Assembly (NCBI RefSeq): GCF_015751785.1
Contig: NZ_JADOTY010000001.1
Location: 6,200,001 to 6,264,000 of the forward strand
Length of the DNA stretch: 64,000 nt
Origin: Micromonospora vinacea
GTDB lineage: Bacteria > Actinomycetota > Actinomycetes > Mycobacteriales > Micromonosporaceae
Direction: 5' to 3'
Shown here piece after piece: positions 47,117 to 55,404 of the stretch. How positions within the stretch are numbered: the first letter of the stretch is position 1; every line of letters begins with the position of its first letter. The position numbers and the translations under genes are program-made. The notes below the pieces were generated by a model, which saw only the letters and a program-made list of their open reading frames with translations, did no database searches and was not told where the DNA came from.

Positions 47117-49195
47117 CTAGTTGCCGAGCGTGACGTGCAGGATCCTCTCGTTGCTGTTGTTCGGGGTGCTGTCCTTGTCGCCGACAGTCGTGGTGGTCAG
47201 CCACAGCCCCCCGTCGGGAGCCGGCTCCACGGTCCGCAACCGACCGTAGGTACCACTGAAGTACGTCTGCACGTTCGTCAGGCTGCTGCCGCTGATCACC
47301 GCGCGGTACATCCGAGCGCCTCGGGCGCAGGCAACGTAGAGCGCGTCGCGCACGATCGTGATGCCGGAGCAGGACCCCTCGGCGGTCGGATAGGTGCGGG
47401 CCGGCGCGATGAACCCGGCCGTGCCGCAGCTGCCACTGGTGCCCTCGCACGCCGGCCAGCCGTAGTTTCCGCCCTTGGTGATCAGGTTGGTCTCGTCCAT
47501 CACCGAGTTGCCGAACTCCTGCTCCCACAGCCGGCCCTGCGAGTCGAACGCCAGCCCCTGCGGGTTGCGGTGGCCGTAGCTCCACACGTAGTTGCCGAAC
47601 GGGTTGTCCGAGGGGACTGTGCCGTCCGGGTTGAGTCGCAGGATCTTGCCTTCGAGGCTGGACCGGTCCTGGGCGTAGTTGCCGTTCTGGGCGTCTCCGG
47701 TGCTGGCGTACAGCTTCCCGTCCGGGCCGAAACGCAGGCGACCACCGTCGTGGTACTTGTTCCGCCGGATGCCGCTGAGAAGGACCTGTTCGCTGGCGGT
47801 GTTGAGTCGCCCGTTCTCCAACCTGATCCGGACGATGCGGTTGTCGCTCGGCGAGGTGTGCATGATGTACAGCCAGCGGTCGCTGGCGTAGCTGGTCGAG
47901 ATGGCCAGGCCCAGCAGGCCACCCTCACCGTCAGTGCTCTGCACGTTCGGCACCGTGCCCAGGTTGGTCTTGGCCCCGGTGGTCGGGTTGAGCTGGATGA
48001 TGTCGTGCGCGTCGCGGCGGTTGTAGAGCACGCTGCCGTCGGGCAACGTCACCAGACCCCACGGGATGTCGGTGTCGGTGGTGACCTGCCGCACCCCGCA
48101 CACCGGGTTGGCGCACGCCGCACCGGTGGTCACCGTCGCGGTGCCGCTGCGCGACGAGGCGTTGTCCTGCGCGTCCCGAGCCACCACGTGGTACTGGTAG
48201 GAGGTGTTCGCCGCCAGGCCGCTGTCGGTGAACGTGGTCGCCGGCGGCGCGCCGGTGACAGTGCCCACCTTCGCGCCGGCCCGGTGAATGTCGTACGCCC
48301 GCACCCCGATGTTGTCGGTCGACGCGGTCCAGCGCAGCGTCACAGTGGTGCCCGACGCGGTGCCGGTGAGCTGCTGCGGCGCGGTCGGCGGCTGGCTGTC
48401 GGCCTGGCAGGGCGGCGGAGTGATGGAGACGGTGGCACTCGCCTGTGACACGTTGCCGGCGGCGTCGCGGGCGTTGACGTACAGACCCCAGGTCGCCCCG
48501 GCCACCACCGTCAGGTTGGTGGAGAGCGTCGTGCCGCTCACCGACGTCATCAGCTGGCCGTCGTGGTAGATGTCGTAGAAGGCCACAGCGACGTTGTCCG
48601 TCGAGGCGTTCCACGCGAACGTCACCGAGTTGCACGTCAGACCGCTCACCCGTGGGTTGCCCGGCGCCGTCGGCGGCTGGCTGTCGGCGCTGCCGAGGGA
48701 CGTCGTCCACCGCTGGTTGGACTGCCCGTTGCAGGTCCAGAGACCGACTGTGGTGCTGTTGGCGGTGCCCGCGCCGGACACGTCCAGGCACAGGCCGGAC
48801 TGGACCCCGACGATGGTCCCGGAGGTGGTGATCCGCCAGCGTTGGTTGGCGCCGCCGGTGCAGCCGTTGATCTGCAGCGCGGCCGGGGCGGTGGTGTCCT
48901 GTCCGACCACGTCGAGGCACATCGTGTCGTCGTATACCCGCAGCTCACCACTCGAGGTGAAGGTCCACGCCTGGTTGGCCTGGCCGTTGCAGTCGTAGAT
49001 GTTGATGCCGGCACCGGCGGTCCTGACGTTGCCGACCACGTCCAGGCAACGACCGCTGGCCACGCCAACGACTGTCGACGGTGCCGCGGCGGCCGCCGGC
49101 ACACCAACGGCCAGGCTCAGCAGCGTCACCGCCACCATCGCCGCCGGCAACAGCCGCCGTCGTGGGTGTGGGTTTCTCAGCGCGACGACTCGCAT
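47117..49195 (-). CDS. Secreted CBM13-FN3-FN3-PQQ-type sugar dehydrogenase
   Basis: 692 residues from ATG 49195 (GGAGG 5 nt upstream). Signal peptide to about 34; ricin-type CBM13 about 35-165 with three C-L-D-V and QxW repeats (N-Q-A-W, N-Q-R-W, N-Q-R-W); two fibronectin III domains, about 170-255 and 267-350, each starting D-S-Q-P-P-T-A-P; a soluble glucose/sorbosone-dehydrogenase propeller about 365-690 (I-P-W-G-L, D-G-E-G-G-L-L-G-L-A, H-D-G-G-R-L-R-F-G-P-D-G-K-L-Y, G-H-R-N-P-Q-G-L-A). It would oxidise sugars while attached to polysaccharide. It resembles the dehydrogenase part of the 22057-25992 product, though the partner domains differ. Confidence 0.9.
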   Translation of the reverse strand: MRVVALRNPHPRRRLLPAAMVAVTLLSLAVGVPAAAAAPSTVVGVASGRCLDVVGNVRTAGAGINIYDCNGQANQAWTFTSSGELRVYDDTMCLDVVGQDTTAPAALQINGCTGGANQRWRITTSGTIVGVQSGLCLDVSGAGTANSTTVGLWTCNGQSNQRWTTSLGSADSQPPTAPGNPRVSGLTCNSVTFAWNASTDNVAVAFYDIYHDGQLMTSVSGTTLSTNLTVVAGATWGLYVNARDAAGNVSQASATVSITPPPCQADSQPPTAPQQLTGTASGTTVTLRWTASTDNIGVRAYDIHRAGAKVGTVTGAPPATTFTDSGLAANTSYQYHVVARDAQDNASSRSGTATVTTGAACANPVCGVRQVTTDTDIPWGLVTLPDGSVLYNRRDAHDIIQLNPTTGAKTNLGTVPNVQSTDGEGGLLGLAISTSYASDRWLYIMHTSPSDNRIVRIRLENGRLNTASEQVLLSGIRRNKYHDGGRLRFGPDGKLYASTGDAQNGNYAQDRSSLEGKILRLNPDGTVPSDNPFGNYVWSYGHRNPQGLAFDSQGRLWEQEFGNSVMDETNLITKGGNYGWPACEGTSGSCGTAGFIAPARTYPTAEGSCSGITIVRDALYVACARGARMYRAVISGSSLTNVQTYFSGTYGRLRTVEPAPDGGLWLTTTTVGDKDSTPNNSNERILHVTLGN

Positions 49196-49352
49196 CCGTC
49201 CTCCAGGATCAGGGCATCGACCGGCCCGCCCAGACGACGAAGCGCCCGACCACGCCGAACATGCACATCGACCATCAAAGATGTGTGCGGCGCCCATGTC
49301 AAACGATGTCCCTCGATCGGGGGGCAAAACCGCAGATCGGCGTACGCTTCGG

Positions 49353-49901
49353 TCAGCTGCCGAGCAACGTCTCCCGGACGTACCGGCGGGCATGATGGAT
49401 CCGCGACTTCAGCGTGCCCATCGGGATGCCCAGTTGCCCGGCGATCTCCTGATAGTCGAGCTGACACAGGTCGCGGAGCACGAGGGCCGTCGCCAGCTCC
49501 GGCCGGTGCGCCTCCAACCGGTCCAGCGCGTCCAGGAGGTCGAGGCGGGAACCGGCGATGACGCTCGTCGTGCGGGGATCGGCCACCTCGACGGGCAGCA
49601 GCGCGCTGGGCCGCTCGGCCGCTCGTCTCCGCAGTGACCGGTACGTCTGGCGGGCGCAGTTGGCGACCACTGTGTACAACCAGGTGGAGAACAGCGACCG
49701 GCCCTCGAACCGTTGGATGTGCCGGGCCACCTGCAACAACGCGTCCTGTGCCGCCTCCTCCGCGTCCTGCCGGCAGGGCAGGAACCGCCCGCACTGCTCC
49801 AGCACCCGCGGACCGATCGCGGCCAGCAGCGCATCGAGTGCGGCGCTGTCGCCTGCCGCAGCCCGCCTCGCCAGTTCCTCGGTGTCAGATTCCTTCGCCA
49901 C
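49353..49901 (-). CDS. ECF-family RNA polymerase sigma factor
   Basis: 182 residues from GTG 49901 with GGGGAG upstream. Region 2: C-R-Q-D-A-E-E-A-A-Q-D-A-L-L-Q-V-A-R-H-I-Q-R-F-E-G and S-L-F-S-T-W-L-Y-T-V-V-A-N. Region 4: A-L-V-L-R-D-L-C-Q-L-D-Y-Q-E-I-A-G-Q-L-G-I-P-M-G-T-L-K-S-R-I. There is no anti-sigma gene beside it. It is divergent from a Ser/Thr kinase gene with only 56 bp between, suggesting joint regulation. Confidence 0.92.
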   Translation of the reverse strand: MAKESDTEELARRAAAGDSAALDALLAAIGPRVLEQCGRFLPCRQDAEEAAQDALLQVARHIQRFEGRSLFSTWLYTVVANCARQTYRSLRRRAAERPSALLPVEVADPRTTSVIAGSRLDLLDALDRLEAHRPELATALVLRDLCQLDYQEIAGQLGIPMGTLKSRIHHARRYVRETLLGS

Positions 49902-49957
49902 CCGCGCTCCCCCGCTCGTGGGCGTCACCGGAGTCCCGGTCGCCGGATAATACGGTC

Positions 49958-51322
49958 GTGTCCATCCCGCCACAGGTTGGCCGGTACCGCATCGCGCACC
50001 CCGTCGGCGCCGGTGCGTTCGCCACCGTGTGGCTGGCGTACGACGACGAGCTGCGCTCGCCGGTGGCGGTGAAGGTGCTCGCCGACAACTGGTCGCAGCG
50101 GGCCGACATCCGGGGACGCTTCCGCCAGGAGGCCCGCTTCATGCGGCAGGTCGACTCCGATCACCTGGTCCGGGTGTTGGACATCGGCGAGCTGCCCGAC
50201 GGCCGGCCGTACCTGGTGATGACGTACGCCGCTGGCGGCACGCTCGCCGACCGGCTGACCGGCGGGCCGATACCGGTGCGCGCGGCGTTGCGGATCGCCG
50301 CCGACATCGCCAGGGCGGTGGCCGTCCTGCACGACAGCGGCGTGCTGCACCGCGACCTCAAGCCCTCCAACGTGCTGTTCGACCCCACCCCGGCCGGTGA
50401 CCGGGTGTTGGTCGCCGACCTGGGGCTGGCCAAGACACTCGCGCACGCGTCCGGGTTCACAGTGGTCGCCGGCACGCCCGCCTACATGGCGCCCGAGCAA
50501 CTCGTCCCCGGCAGAGGGATCGACGTGCGCGCCGACGTGTATGCGATCGGCGCGCTGACGCAACACATGTTGACCGGCGTACCGCCGGGGCAGCCGGTGG
50601 CGGCAGCCCGCGCACCCGCCGCCGTCGAGCGGGTCGTCCGCCGGGCGCTGCACCGCGATCCGGACCGCCGCTGGCCCACGGCGGCCGCGTACGCCTCCGC
50701 GTTGGAGGGTCTGCTCGCCGGCCGGCAGCTCACGGCCCGCCCGCCGCCACGGCGGCGGCTCCGCCGGTTCCTGGCCGCCGTCGGCGCCGTGGCCGCGACG
50801 CTGGTCATGGCCGGATCCGCCACCGCCGCCACCGCGCCGCACGGCTGGATCCGGGTGGGTGACACGACCGGCGCTGTCTCGGTGGCCGTTCCCGGCGGCT
50901 GGGCGCGGCAGCTGCGCGACGGTGGCTGGGACCCGACGGTGATCGGCCTCGCCGAGGGGCGTGGCCCCGGCCTGCTCGTCGGGACGGACCTCACAGTGTG
51001 GTCCGATGTCGACAGCGCGACACCGGGAGTCTTCGTGGGTGTGAGCCGTGCGCTGCGCGGAGCGGAGCAGCCGGCACTGCCCGATCACAGTGGATGCACG
51101 CCCGCCGCCGCTCGGGCGGTCACCGTCGCCACTTTCAGTGGGACCGTCCGGCACTGGGCGCGATGCGGTGGCGCGCAGACGTCCTTCAGCGAGGTCACCC
51201 TGGTCGCCGCCGCCGCCACCTTCGCGGTGTACGTCCAGGTCAAGCAGACCGACGGCCTCGACCGCACCGACGAGATCCTCGGCACGCTGCGGGTGGACGC
51301 TTCGATGGTCGCGCAACGCTAG
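49958..51322 (+). CDS. Transmembrane Ser/Thr protein kinase (PknB-like kinase domain)
   Basis: 454 residues from GTG 49958. Kinase domain about 1-255: Gly loop G-A-G-A-F-A-T-V, Lys39 in V-A-V-K-V-L, catalytic Asp133 in H-R-D-L-K-P-S-N, D-L-G in place of D-F-G, and G-T-P-A-Y-M-A-P-E-Q. A basic segment and one membrane helix follow (about 268-292), then an extracellular domain of ~160 residues with paired Cys (S-G-C-T-P, W-A-R-C-G-G) and no PASTA repeats. GATAAT lies 6 nt before the GTG, so the transcript may be leaderless. The stop overlaps that of the convergent lipoprotein gene. Confidence 0.92.
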   Translation: MSIPPQVGRYRIAHPVGAGAFATVWLAYDDELRSPVAVKVLADNWSQRADIRGRFRQEARFMRQVDSDHLVRVLDIGELPDGRPYLVMTYAAGGTLADRLTGGPIPVRAALRIAADIARAVAVLHDSGVLHRDLKPSNVLFDPTPAGDRVLVADLGLAKTLAHASGFTVVAGTPAYMAPEQLVPGRGIDVRADVYAIGALTQHMLTGVPPGQPVAAARAPAAVERVVRRALHRDPDRRWPTAAAYASALEGLLAGRQLTARPPPRRRLRRFLAAVGAVAATLVMAGSATAATAPHGWIRVGDTTGAVSVAVPGGWARQLRDGGWDPTVIGLAEGRGPGLLVGTDLTVWSDVDSATPGVFVGVSRALRGAEQPALPDHSGCTPAAARAVTVATFSGTVRHWARCGGAQTSFSEVTLVAAAATFAVYVQVKQTDGLDRTDEILGTLRVDASMVAQR

Positions 51323-52026
51323 TACCGCTTCCAGTTTCCGCTTCCGTCGGCCTTGCGCCACCGACGGGTCTCGGTGCCGCCGTCGAGCTTGCGGACGGTG
51401 GCCTGCACGTCCTCGCCCACCACCCGGTACGAGACGAACGTCATCACCCGGTCGCCGGACGGGCTGGAATCGTCGCCCAGGATGACCGGCCACGCGTACC
51501 GTCCTCCGCCGTCGGCGAGCTGAACCGGCACGAGGGCCTGCCGTCGCGCGGCGTCGCTGTTGCCCAGTTCGACGAGGACGAGCGCGTCCTCGGTCGACGG
51601 CGCGTTCGCCGGCTCCTCGGTGATGAACTCGGCATAGACCGGCCGCGCGCCGTTGGGCAGGATCCGGCACGGGATGTCGAGGCCGTTCGACCCGTTCCGG
51701 AACACCACGGAGTCGGACTCCCCGCAGAAGCCCAGGTTGCGGATCGTGGCATTGGGCCAGTCGGTCCGCCTGATCTCGCTCACCGGCGCGGCCGGCCGGG
51801 AGGTGCGGGTGGCCGGGGCACCCGGGGTGGCGCTGCGGGTGGCCGGAGCGCTCGGGCTGGTGCTGCCGGTCGCCGGAGCGCGCGACGCCGACGGGCTCGG
51901 CGGGCTCGCGCTGGTGGACGGAGAGCCGGCGGGCCCGGCGTCACCACCGACCCGTTCCACCGCTGACGTGCAACCGGCGACGAACGCAACGGTGAGCATC
52001 GCACCGACGAGCAGGTTTCCGCGCAT
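51319..52026 (-). CDS. Lipoprotein of unknown function
   Basis: 235 residues from ATG 52026, with AAGGA upstream. Lipobox V-A-G-C near residue 19. A Ser/Pro/Ala-rich linker to about 85 is followed by a folded domain with two Cys (G-F-C-G-E, D-I-P-C-R-I) and K-L-D-G-G-T-E-T-R-R-W-R-K near the end. I do not recognise the family. It converges on the Ser/Thr kinase, with stop codons overlapping in CTAG at 51319-51322. Confidence 0.7.
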   Translation of the reverse strand: MRGNLLVGAMLTVAFVAGCTSAVERVGGDAGPAGSPSTSASPPSPSASRAPATGSTSPSAPATRSATPGAPATRTSRPAAPVSEIRRTDWPNATIRNLGFCGESDSVVFRNGSNGLDIPCRILPNGARPVYAEFITEEPANAPSTEDALVLVELGNSDAARRQALVPVQLADGGGRYAWPVILGDDSSPSGDRVMTFVSYRVVGEDVQATVRKLDGGTETRRWRKADGSGNWKRY

Positions 52027-52379
52027 GGGTGATCCTTCCTTCGCGGGTCTGTCACAGGGTTTGATGCACCGGTACGGGCGGTGGTTCACGTGACCGGAGC
52101 GGCATCTCTGCCCACCATCGGTGCACCCCTTTCCTCCTCCTCAGGTCGTACGCGTAGTGCCGTCCCGCGCCAGATGGTTCGGGGCGATCGCTCGAACAGG
52201 CTTGTTCCAAGGCATCGGGTGACGCCGTACGGACCTGCTCCGGACACGTCCACCGGTGACAGCCACCCCACTCTCCGTGCGCGGTCCACCCCCGGTCGAG
52301 AGTGGACATTGCGGGAGTACGATCCCGCTCGTACCGCTGTGGTTACCTCCAGCTGACGACCCCTCGATAGGAGCCAGGC
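52027..52379. promoter_or_regulatory. Divergent intergenic region with two inverted repeats
   Basis: 353 bp without a convincing gene. GAACA-GGCT-TGTTC (52194-52207) and GCGGGA-N6-TCCCGC (52311-52328) are perfect inverted repeats; the second lies about 50 bp before the methyltransferase start. No known consensus was matched. Confidence 0.4.
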
Positions 52380-53177
52380 ATGGCCGGCCCGGACCCCGAA
52401 CTCGCCGCGAAGCTTCAGCCCGACGTGCCGCACGCGGCACGGATCTGGAACTACTGGATGGGTGGCAAGGACAACTTCCAGTCCGACCGGGCGGCCGGCG
52501 ACGCTGTTGCCGAGGTCTACCCGGAGATCGTCCTCATGGCGCAGCAGTCGCGCGTGTTCCTGGTGCGGGCCGTGCGTTACCTCGCGGCCGAGGCGGGCAT
52601 CCGGCAGTTCCTGGACATCGGCACCGGCCTGCCCACCATGCAGAACACGCACGCGGTCGCCCAGGGTGTGGCGCCCGACTCGCGGATCGTCTACGTGGAC
52701 AACGACCCGATGGTGCTGGTGCACGCGCGGGCACTGCTGGCCAGCACCACGTCGGAGGGTGTCACCACCTACGTCCCGGCCGACTACCACGACCCGGAGA
52801 AGATCCTCGCCGAGGCGGCGCAGACGCTCGACTTCGACCAGCCCATCGCCGTGATGTACATGGGCGTGATGGGCTACGAGCCCGACCTGGACGTGGTGCG
52901 CTCGATCGTCGGGCGCACCATGGACGCGGTGCCGTCCGGCTCACACCTGGTGCTCTGGGACGGCACCAACACCAGCCCGGCGGTGGTTTCCGGCGCCGAG
53001 CGGCTGGCGCAGAGCGGCGGAGTTCCGTACATCCTGCGCAGCCCGGAGGAGCTCGAGAGCTGCTTCGACGGGCTGACGATGGTGGAGCCGGGCCTGGTGC
53101 CGATCCCGCTGTGGCGAGCGGAGGATCCCGACACCGTCGGGATCGACGCCTACGGCGCGGTGGCCCGCAAGCCCTGA
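52380..53177 (+). CDS. DUF574-family SAM-dependent methyltransferase
   Basis: 265 residues from ATG 52380 with TAGGAG upstream. DUF574 features: P-H-A-A-R-I-W-N-Y-W-M-G-G-K-D-N-F at the N-terminus, Q-F-L-D-I-G-T-G-L-P-T as the SAM motif I, V-Y-V-D-N-D-P-M-V-L-V-H-A as motif II, and L-R-S-P-E-E-L-E-S-C-F-D-G-L near the end. The family is expanded in Streptomyces and Micromonosporaceae, and substrates are mostly unknown. It stands alone between divergent and convergent neighbours. Confidence 0.92.
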   Translation: MAGPDPELAAKLQPDVPHAARIWNYWMGGKDNFQSDRAAGDAVAEVYPEIVLMAQQSRVFLVRAVRYLAAEAGIRQFLDIGTGLPTMQNTHAVAQGVAPDSRIVYVDNDPMVLVHARALLASTTSEGVTTYVPADYHDPEKILAEAAQTLDFDQPIAVMYMGVMGYEPDLDVVRSIVGRTMDAVPSGSHLVLWDGTNTSPAVVSGAERLAQSGGVPYILRSPEELESCFDGLTMVEPGLVPIPLWRAEDPDTVGIDAYGAVARKP

Positions 53178-53182
53178 CCGAC

Positions 53183-53232
53183 ACGACGTCCGCCCCGCTC
53201 ACGCCGTCTCGGCAGAGCGGGGCGGACGTCGT
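53183..53232. terminator. Very strong bidirectional terminator
   Basis: A perfect 18-bp stem (53183-53200 with 53215-53232) and a 14-nt loop fill the gap between the convergent DUF574 and CBM2 genes. Confidence 0.92.
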
Positions 53233-53961
53233 TCACCGCGCGCAGGTCAGGGTCAGGCCGTCGGGCACCGCGCTGGTCGACACGAGCAGACCGAACGTCG
53301 TCGCTCCGTCCAGCGCCAGCGTCCCGTTGTAGGAGGCGTTGCGCACTGTGGCGTCGGCGCCGGCCGTCTCGGCCACCCCACCCCAGGCCGCCTGGATCCG
53401 CTCGTCACCGGACCACCGCCAGGAGACGCGCCACCGGTCCAGCGGCAGCGTCCCGGTGTTGCGGACCGTGACCGTCGCCACGAAGCCGCCGCCCCAGTGG
53501 GTGTCGATCGTGGCCGTCGCGCGGCACGAGGTCGGTGAGGCGGTGCGGGCCGAGGCGATCACGTACGGGTCCCGTCGGCCGTCGACGTCGGTGAACCGGT
53601 ACCAGTACTCCGTGTCAGGAGTCAGCCGGTCGATGGTCACCGCGCCGTTGCGCTCCGGCCCGGAGACGCCCTCGGCGACAGCGGCCCGCCACTGCTGGGC
53701 GTCCTCGCGGCTGGTGAAGAGGCTGACTGTCATCGGCGGGTCGTAGCCGCAGGGTGGGCGGAAGAAGATGAAGTACGAGATGGTCAGGCTCGTGGTGGTA
53801 GCTCCGGTCACGTTCGCAGTGATCGGCAATGCCGGTGGGCAGGCCGGCGTCGGTGTCGCCGACGGCGTTGGCGTCGGCGTGGCTGTCGCTTCGGCGGTGG
53901 TGGTCGTCCCGGTCCAGGTGGCCAGCGCCATGGCCGTGACGGCGAGGAACATGCGAAGCAT
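53233..53961 (-). CDS. Secreted FN3-like plus CBM2 carbohydrate-binding protein
   Basis: 242 residues from ATG 53961 with GGAGG upstream. Signal peptide, a Thr/Pro linker (T-P-T-P-T-P-S-A-T-P-T-P), a fibronectin III-like domain (I-D-R-L-T-P-D-T-E-Y-W-Y-R-F-T-D-V-D-G-R) and a C-terminal CBM2: W-G-G-G-F-V-A-T-V-T-V-R-N-T-G, W-R-V-S-W-R-W, N-A-S-Y-N-G-T-L and L-T-C. No catalytic domain is present, so it is a stand-alone chitin- or cellulose-binding protein. Confidence 0.82.
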   Translation of the reverse strand: MLRMFLAVTAMALATWTGTTTTAEATATPTPTPSATPTPACPPALPITANVTGATTTSLTISYFIFFRPPCGYDPPMTVSLFTSREDAQQWRAAVAEGVSGPERNGAVTIDRLTPDTEYWYRFTDVDGRRDPYVIASARTASPTSCRATATIDTHWGGGFVATVTVRNTGTLPLDRWRVSWRWSGDERIQAAWGGVAETAGADATVRNASYNGTLALDGATTFGLLVSTSAVPDGLTLTCAR

Positions 53962-54277
53962 CGGTACCTCCGTGGTTACCAGGCACCGATGACCGAGGTG
54001 GTAGCCGGTGCCGCACTCGGGTTTCGGTCGACGACGAGGGCTGCCCGGCACGGGTGACATGGTCACCTCGTACGCCCCGTGGACCGGAGGAGATCTGGTG
54101 CGCGCTGGCTCCCCGAGCACCACCGAACCACAGCATGGCAGGCGATGGACATCGATACAACCTGATCCCGATCTCGTCGAACATCGTCCGCTTCCTCGTC
54201 GCCGCACTGACACCCGCTGGGCGCCCGAACCCCGAATGATCTATTGGCATCTATCCATTCGGACACGGGAGCACACC
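53962..54277. promoter_or_regulatory. Divergent intergenic region with inverted repeats
   Basis: 316 bp without a convincing gene. It holds GGTGAC-ATG-GTCACC (54053-54067) and GAATG...CATTC (54234-54260); the latter encloses two ATCTAT copies just upstream of the gene at 54278. Confidence 0.35.
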
Positions 54278-55351
54278 ATGCTCGACGCAAGCAGCACGAC
54301 CCGGCGACCCCGGGGAGTGCGGGCACTGATCGCGGCAGGCGCTGCGGCACTGCTGACGGCCGCCGCGCTGGCCGCACCGGCCCCCGCCGACGCCGCCGCC
54401 AGCCGGGCCGAGCTGGCCCTCCGCTGGGCGCCCATCCACTACCAGGACGTGGACGCCACCGGCAGCCACGCCCTGAGCGGCCAGTCGGACCACCTCACCC
54501 GGGTCGACTTCGACGGCGACCTGGACGGACGCAACAACTGGGACCGGGCCGGCCAGGCAGGCTCCTCGTTCGCCGCGCACGTGTACTACTCCGTCGTGGA
54601 GACGAGCACCCACTGGTACATCACGTACTTTTTCTTCCACCCTCGCGACTGGACCGACCACCCGTTCTTCGAGACCGAACACGAGAACGACGGTGAGGGC
54701 GCGCTGTTCGCGATCGAGCGGGACGGCTCCACGTACGGCGTTCTCCGCTCGGCCGTCACTGTCGCGCACAGTGACTTCTTCTCCTACACGCCGACCGGCA
54801 GCACCTGGACCAGCGGCGGGGAGAGCATCGACGGCACCCTGCGGTTCCAGGCGTCACCGCACGACACGTTCCAGCACCCGGTGACGGCGCAGGAGGCACA
54901 GGGCCACGGCCTCAAGGCACACCCGCAGTACGACATCAACGGCGACGGCCTGGTCTACTACCCGTCGACCGTCGCCGAGACCCCCAGCAGCAGCAACGAC
55001 CGCGACGTGCGGTACCAACTGATCGACATCTTCGCCGCTGGCGGCCTGTGGGCGCAGCGGTCCAACGCGAGCCTGTTCGCCAGCCTGGGCACGTTCGCCG
55101 GTGACACGTCCGGCGACTGCGGCGTCGGCACCTGGAGCTGTTCGACCAACTCCGCCAACGCGCCCTGGGGCTGGGACGACGGCAACGACGCCCCCGCGCG
55201 TGGCGAGATCGCCAGCGACCCGGCGAAACTGTCGGCCGCGTACTTCACAGTGCCGACCGGGCTGGCCCGCACCTACAGCTACAACCCGTACGCCGGTGCG
55301 GCTGCGGCGCTCGCCGAGGCGGCGAGGACGGCTCCACCGACCGTCGACTGA
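54278..55351 (+). CDS. Secreted protein of unknown function with acidic H-x-N-D/E motif
   Basis: 357 residues from ATG 54278, with GGGAG upstream. Signal peptide to about 38 (A-D-A-A-A). The mature part begins L-A-L-R-W-A-P-I-H-Y-Q-D-V-D. A dense conserved-looking core follows: H-P-R-D-W-T-D-H-P-F-F-E-T-E-H-E-N-D-G-E-G, and later H-D-T-F-Q-H-P and H-P-Q-Y-D-I-N-G-D-G-L-V-Y-Y-P. The His/Asp/Glu clusters suggest a metal site and possibly a hydrolase, but I cannot name a family. Two Cys near 288-297 may form a disulfide. Confidence 0.65.
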   Translation: MLDASSTTRRPRGVRALIAAGAAALLTAAALAAPAPADAAASRAELALRWAPIHYQDVDATGSHALSGQSDHLTRVDFDGDLDGRNNWDRAGQAGSSFAAHVYYSVVETSTHWYITYFFFHPRDWTDHPFFETEHENDGEGALFAIERDGSTYGVLRSAVTVAHSDFFSYTPTGSTWTSGGESIDGTLRFQASPHDTFQHPVTAQEAQGHGLKAHPQYDINGDGLVYYPSTVAETPSSSNDRDVRYQLIDIFAAGGLWAQRSNASLFASLGTFAGDTSGDCGVGTWSCSTNSANAPWGWDDGNDAPARGEIASDPAKLSAAYFTVPTGLARTYSYNPYAGAAAALAEAARTAPPTVD

Positions 55352-55355
55352 TCTC

Positions 55356-55404
55356 TTCGTCTCCCCGGGGTCGGACCGTCCTGGTCCGTCACCGGGGAGA
55401 CGAA
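55356..55404. terminator. Bidirectional stem-loop terminator
   Basis: A 13-bp perfect outer stem (55356-55368 with 55392-55404) contains an inner GGACC/GGTCC hairpin. It overlaps the last codons of the leftward AlkZ-like gene. Confidence 0.85.

Noticed and set aside
52194..52207. GAACA-GGCT-TGTTC as a LexA box
   Set aside because: The SOS box has TCGAAC and GTTCGA separated by 4 bp; here the equivalent half sites are 6 bp apart, and the downstream gene has no DNA-repair link.
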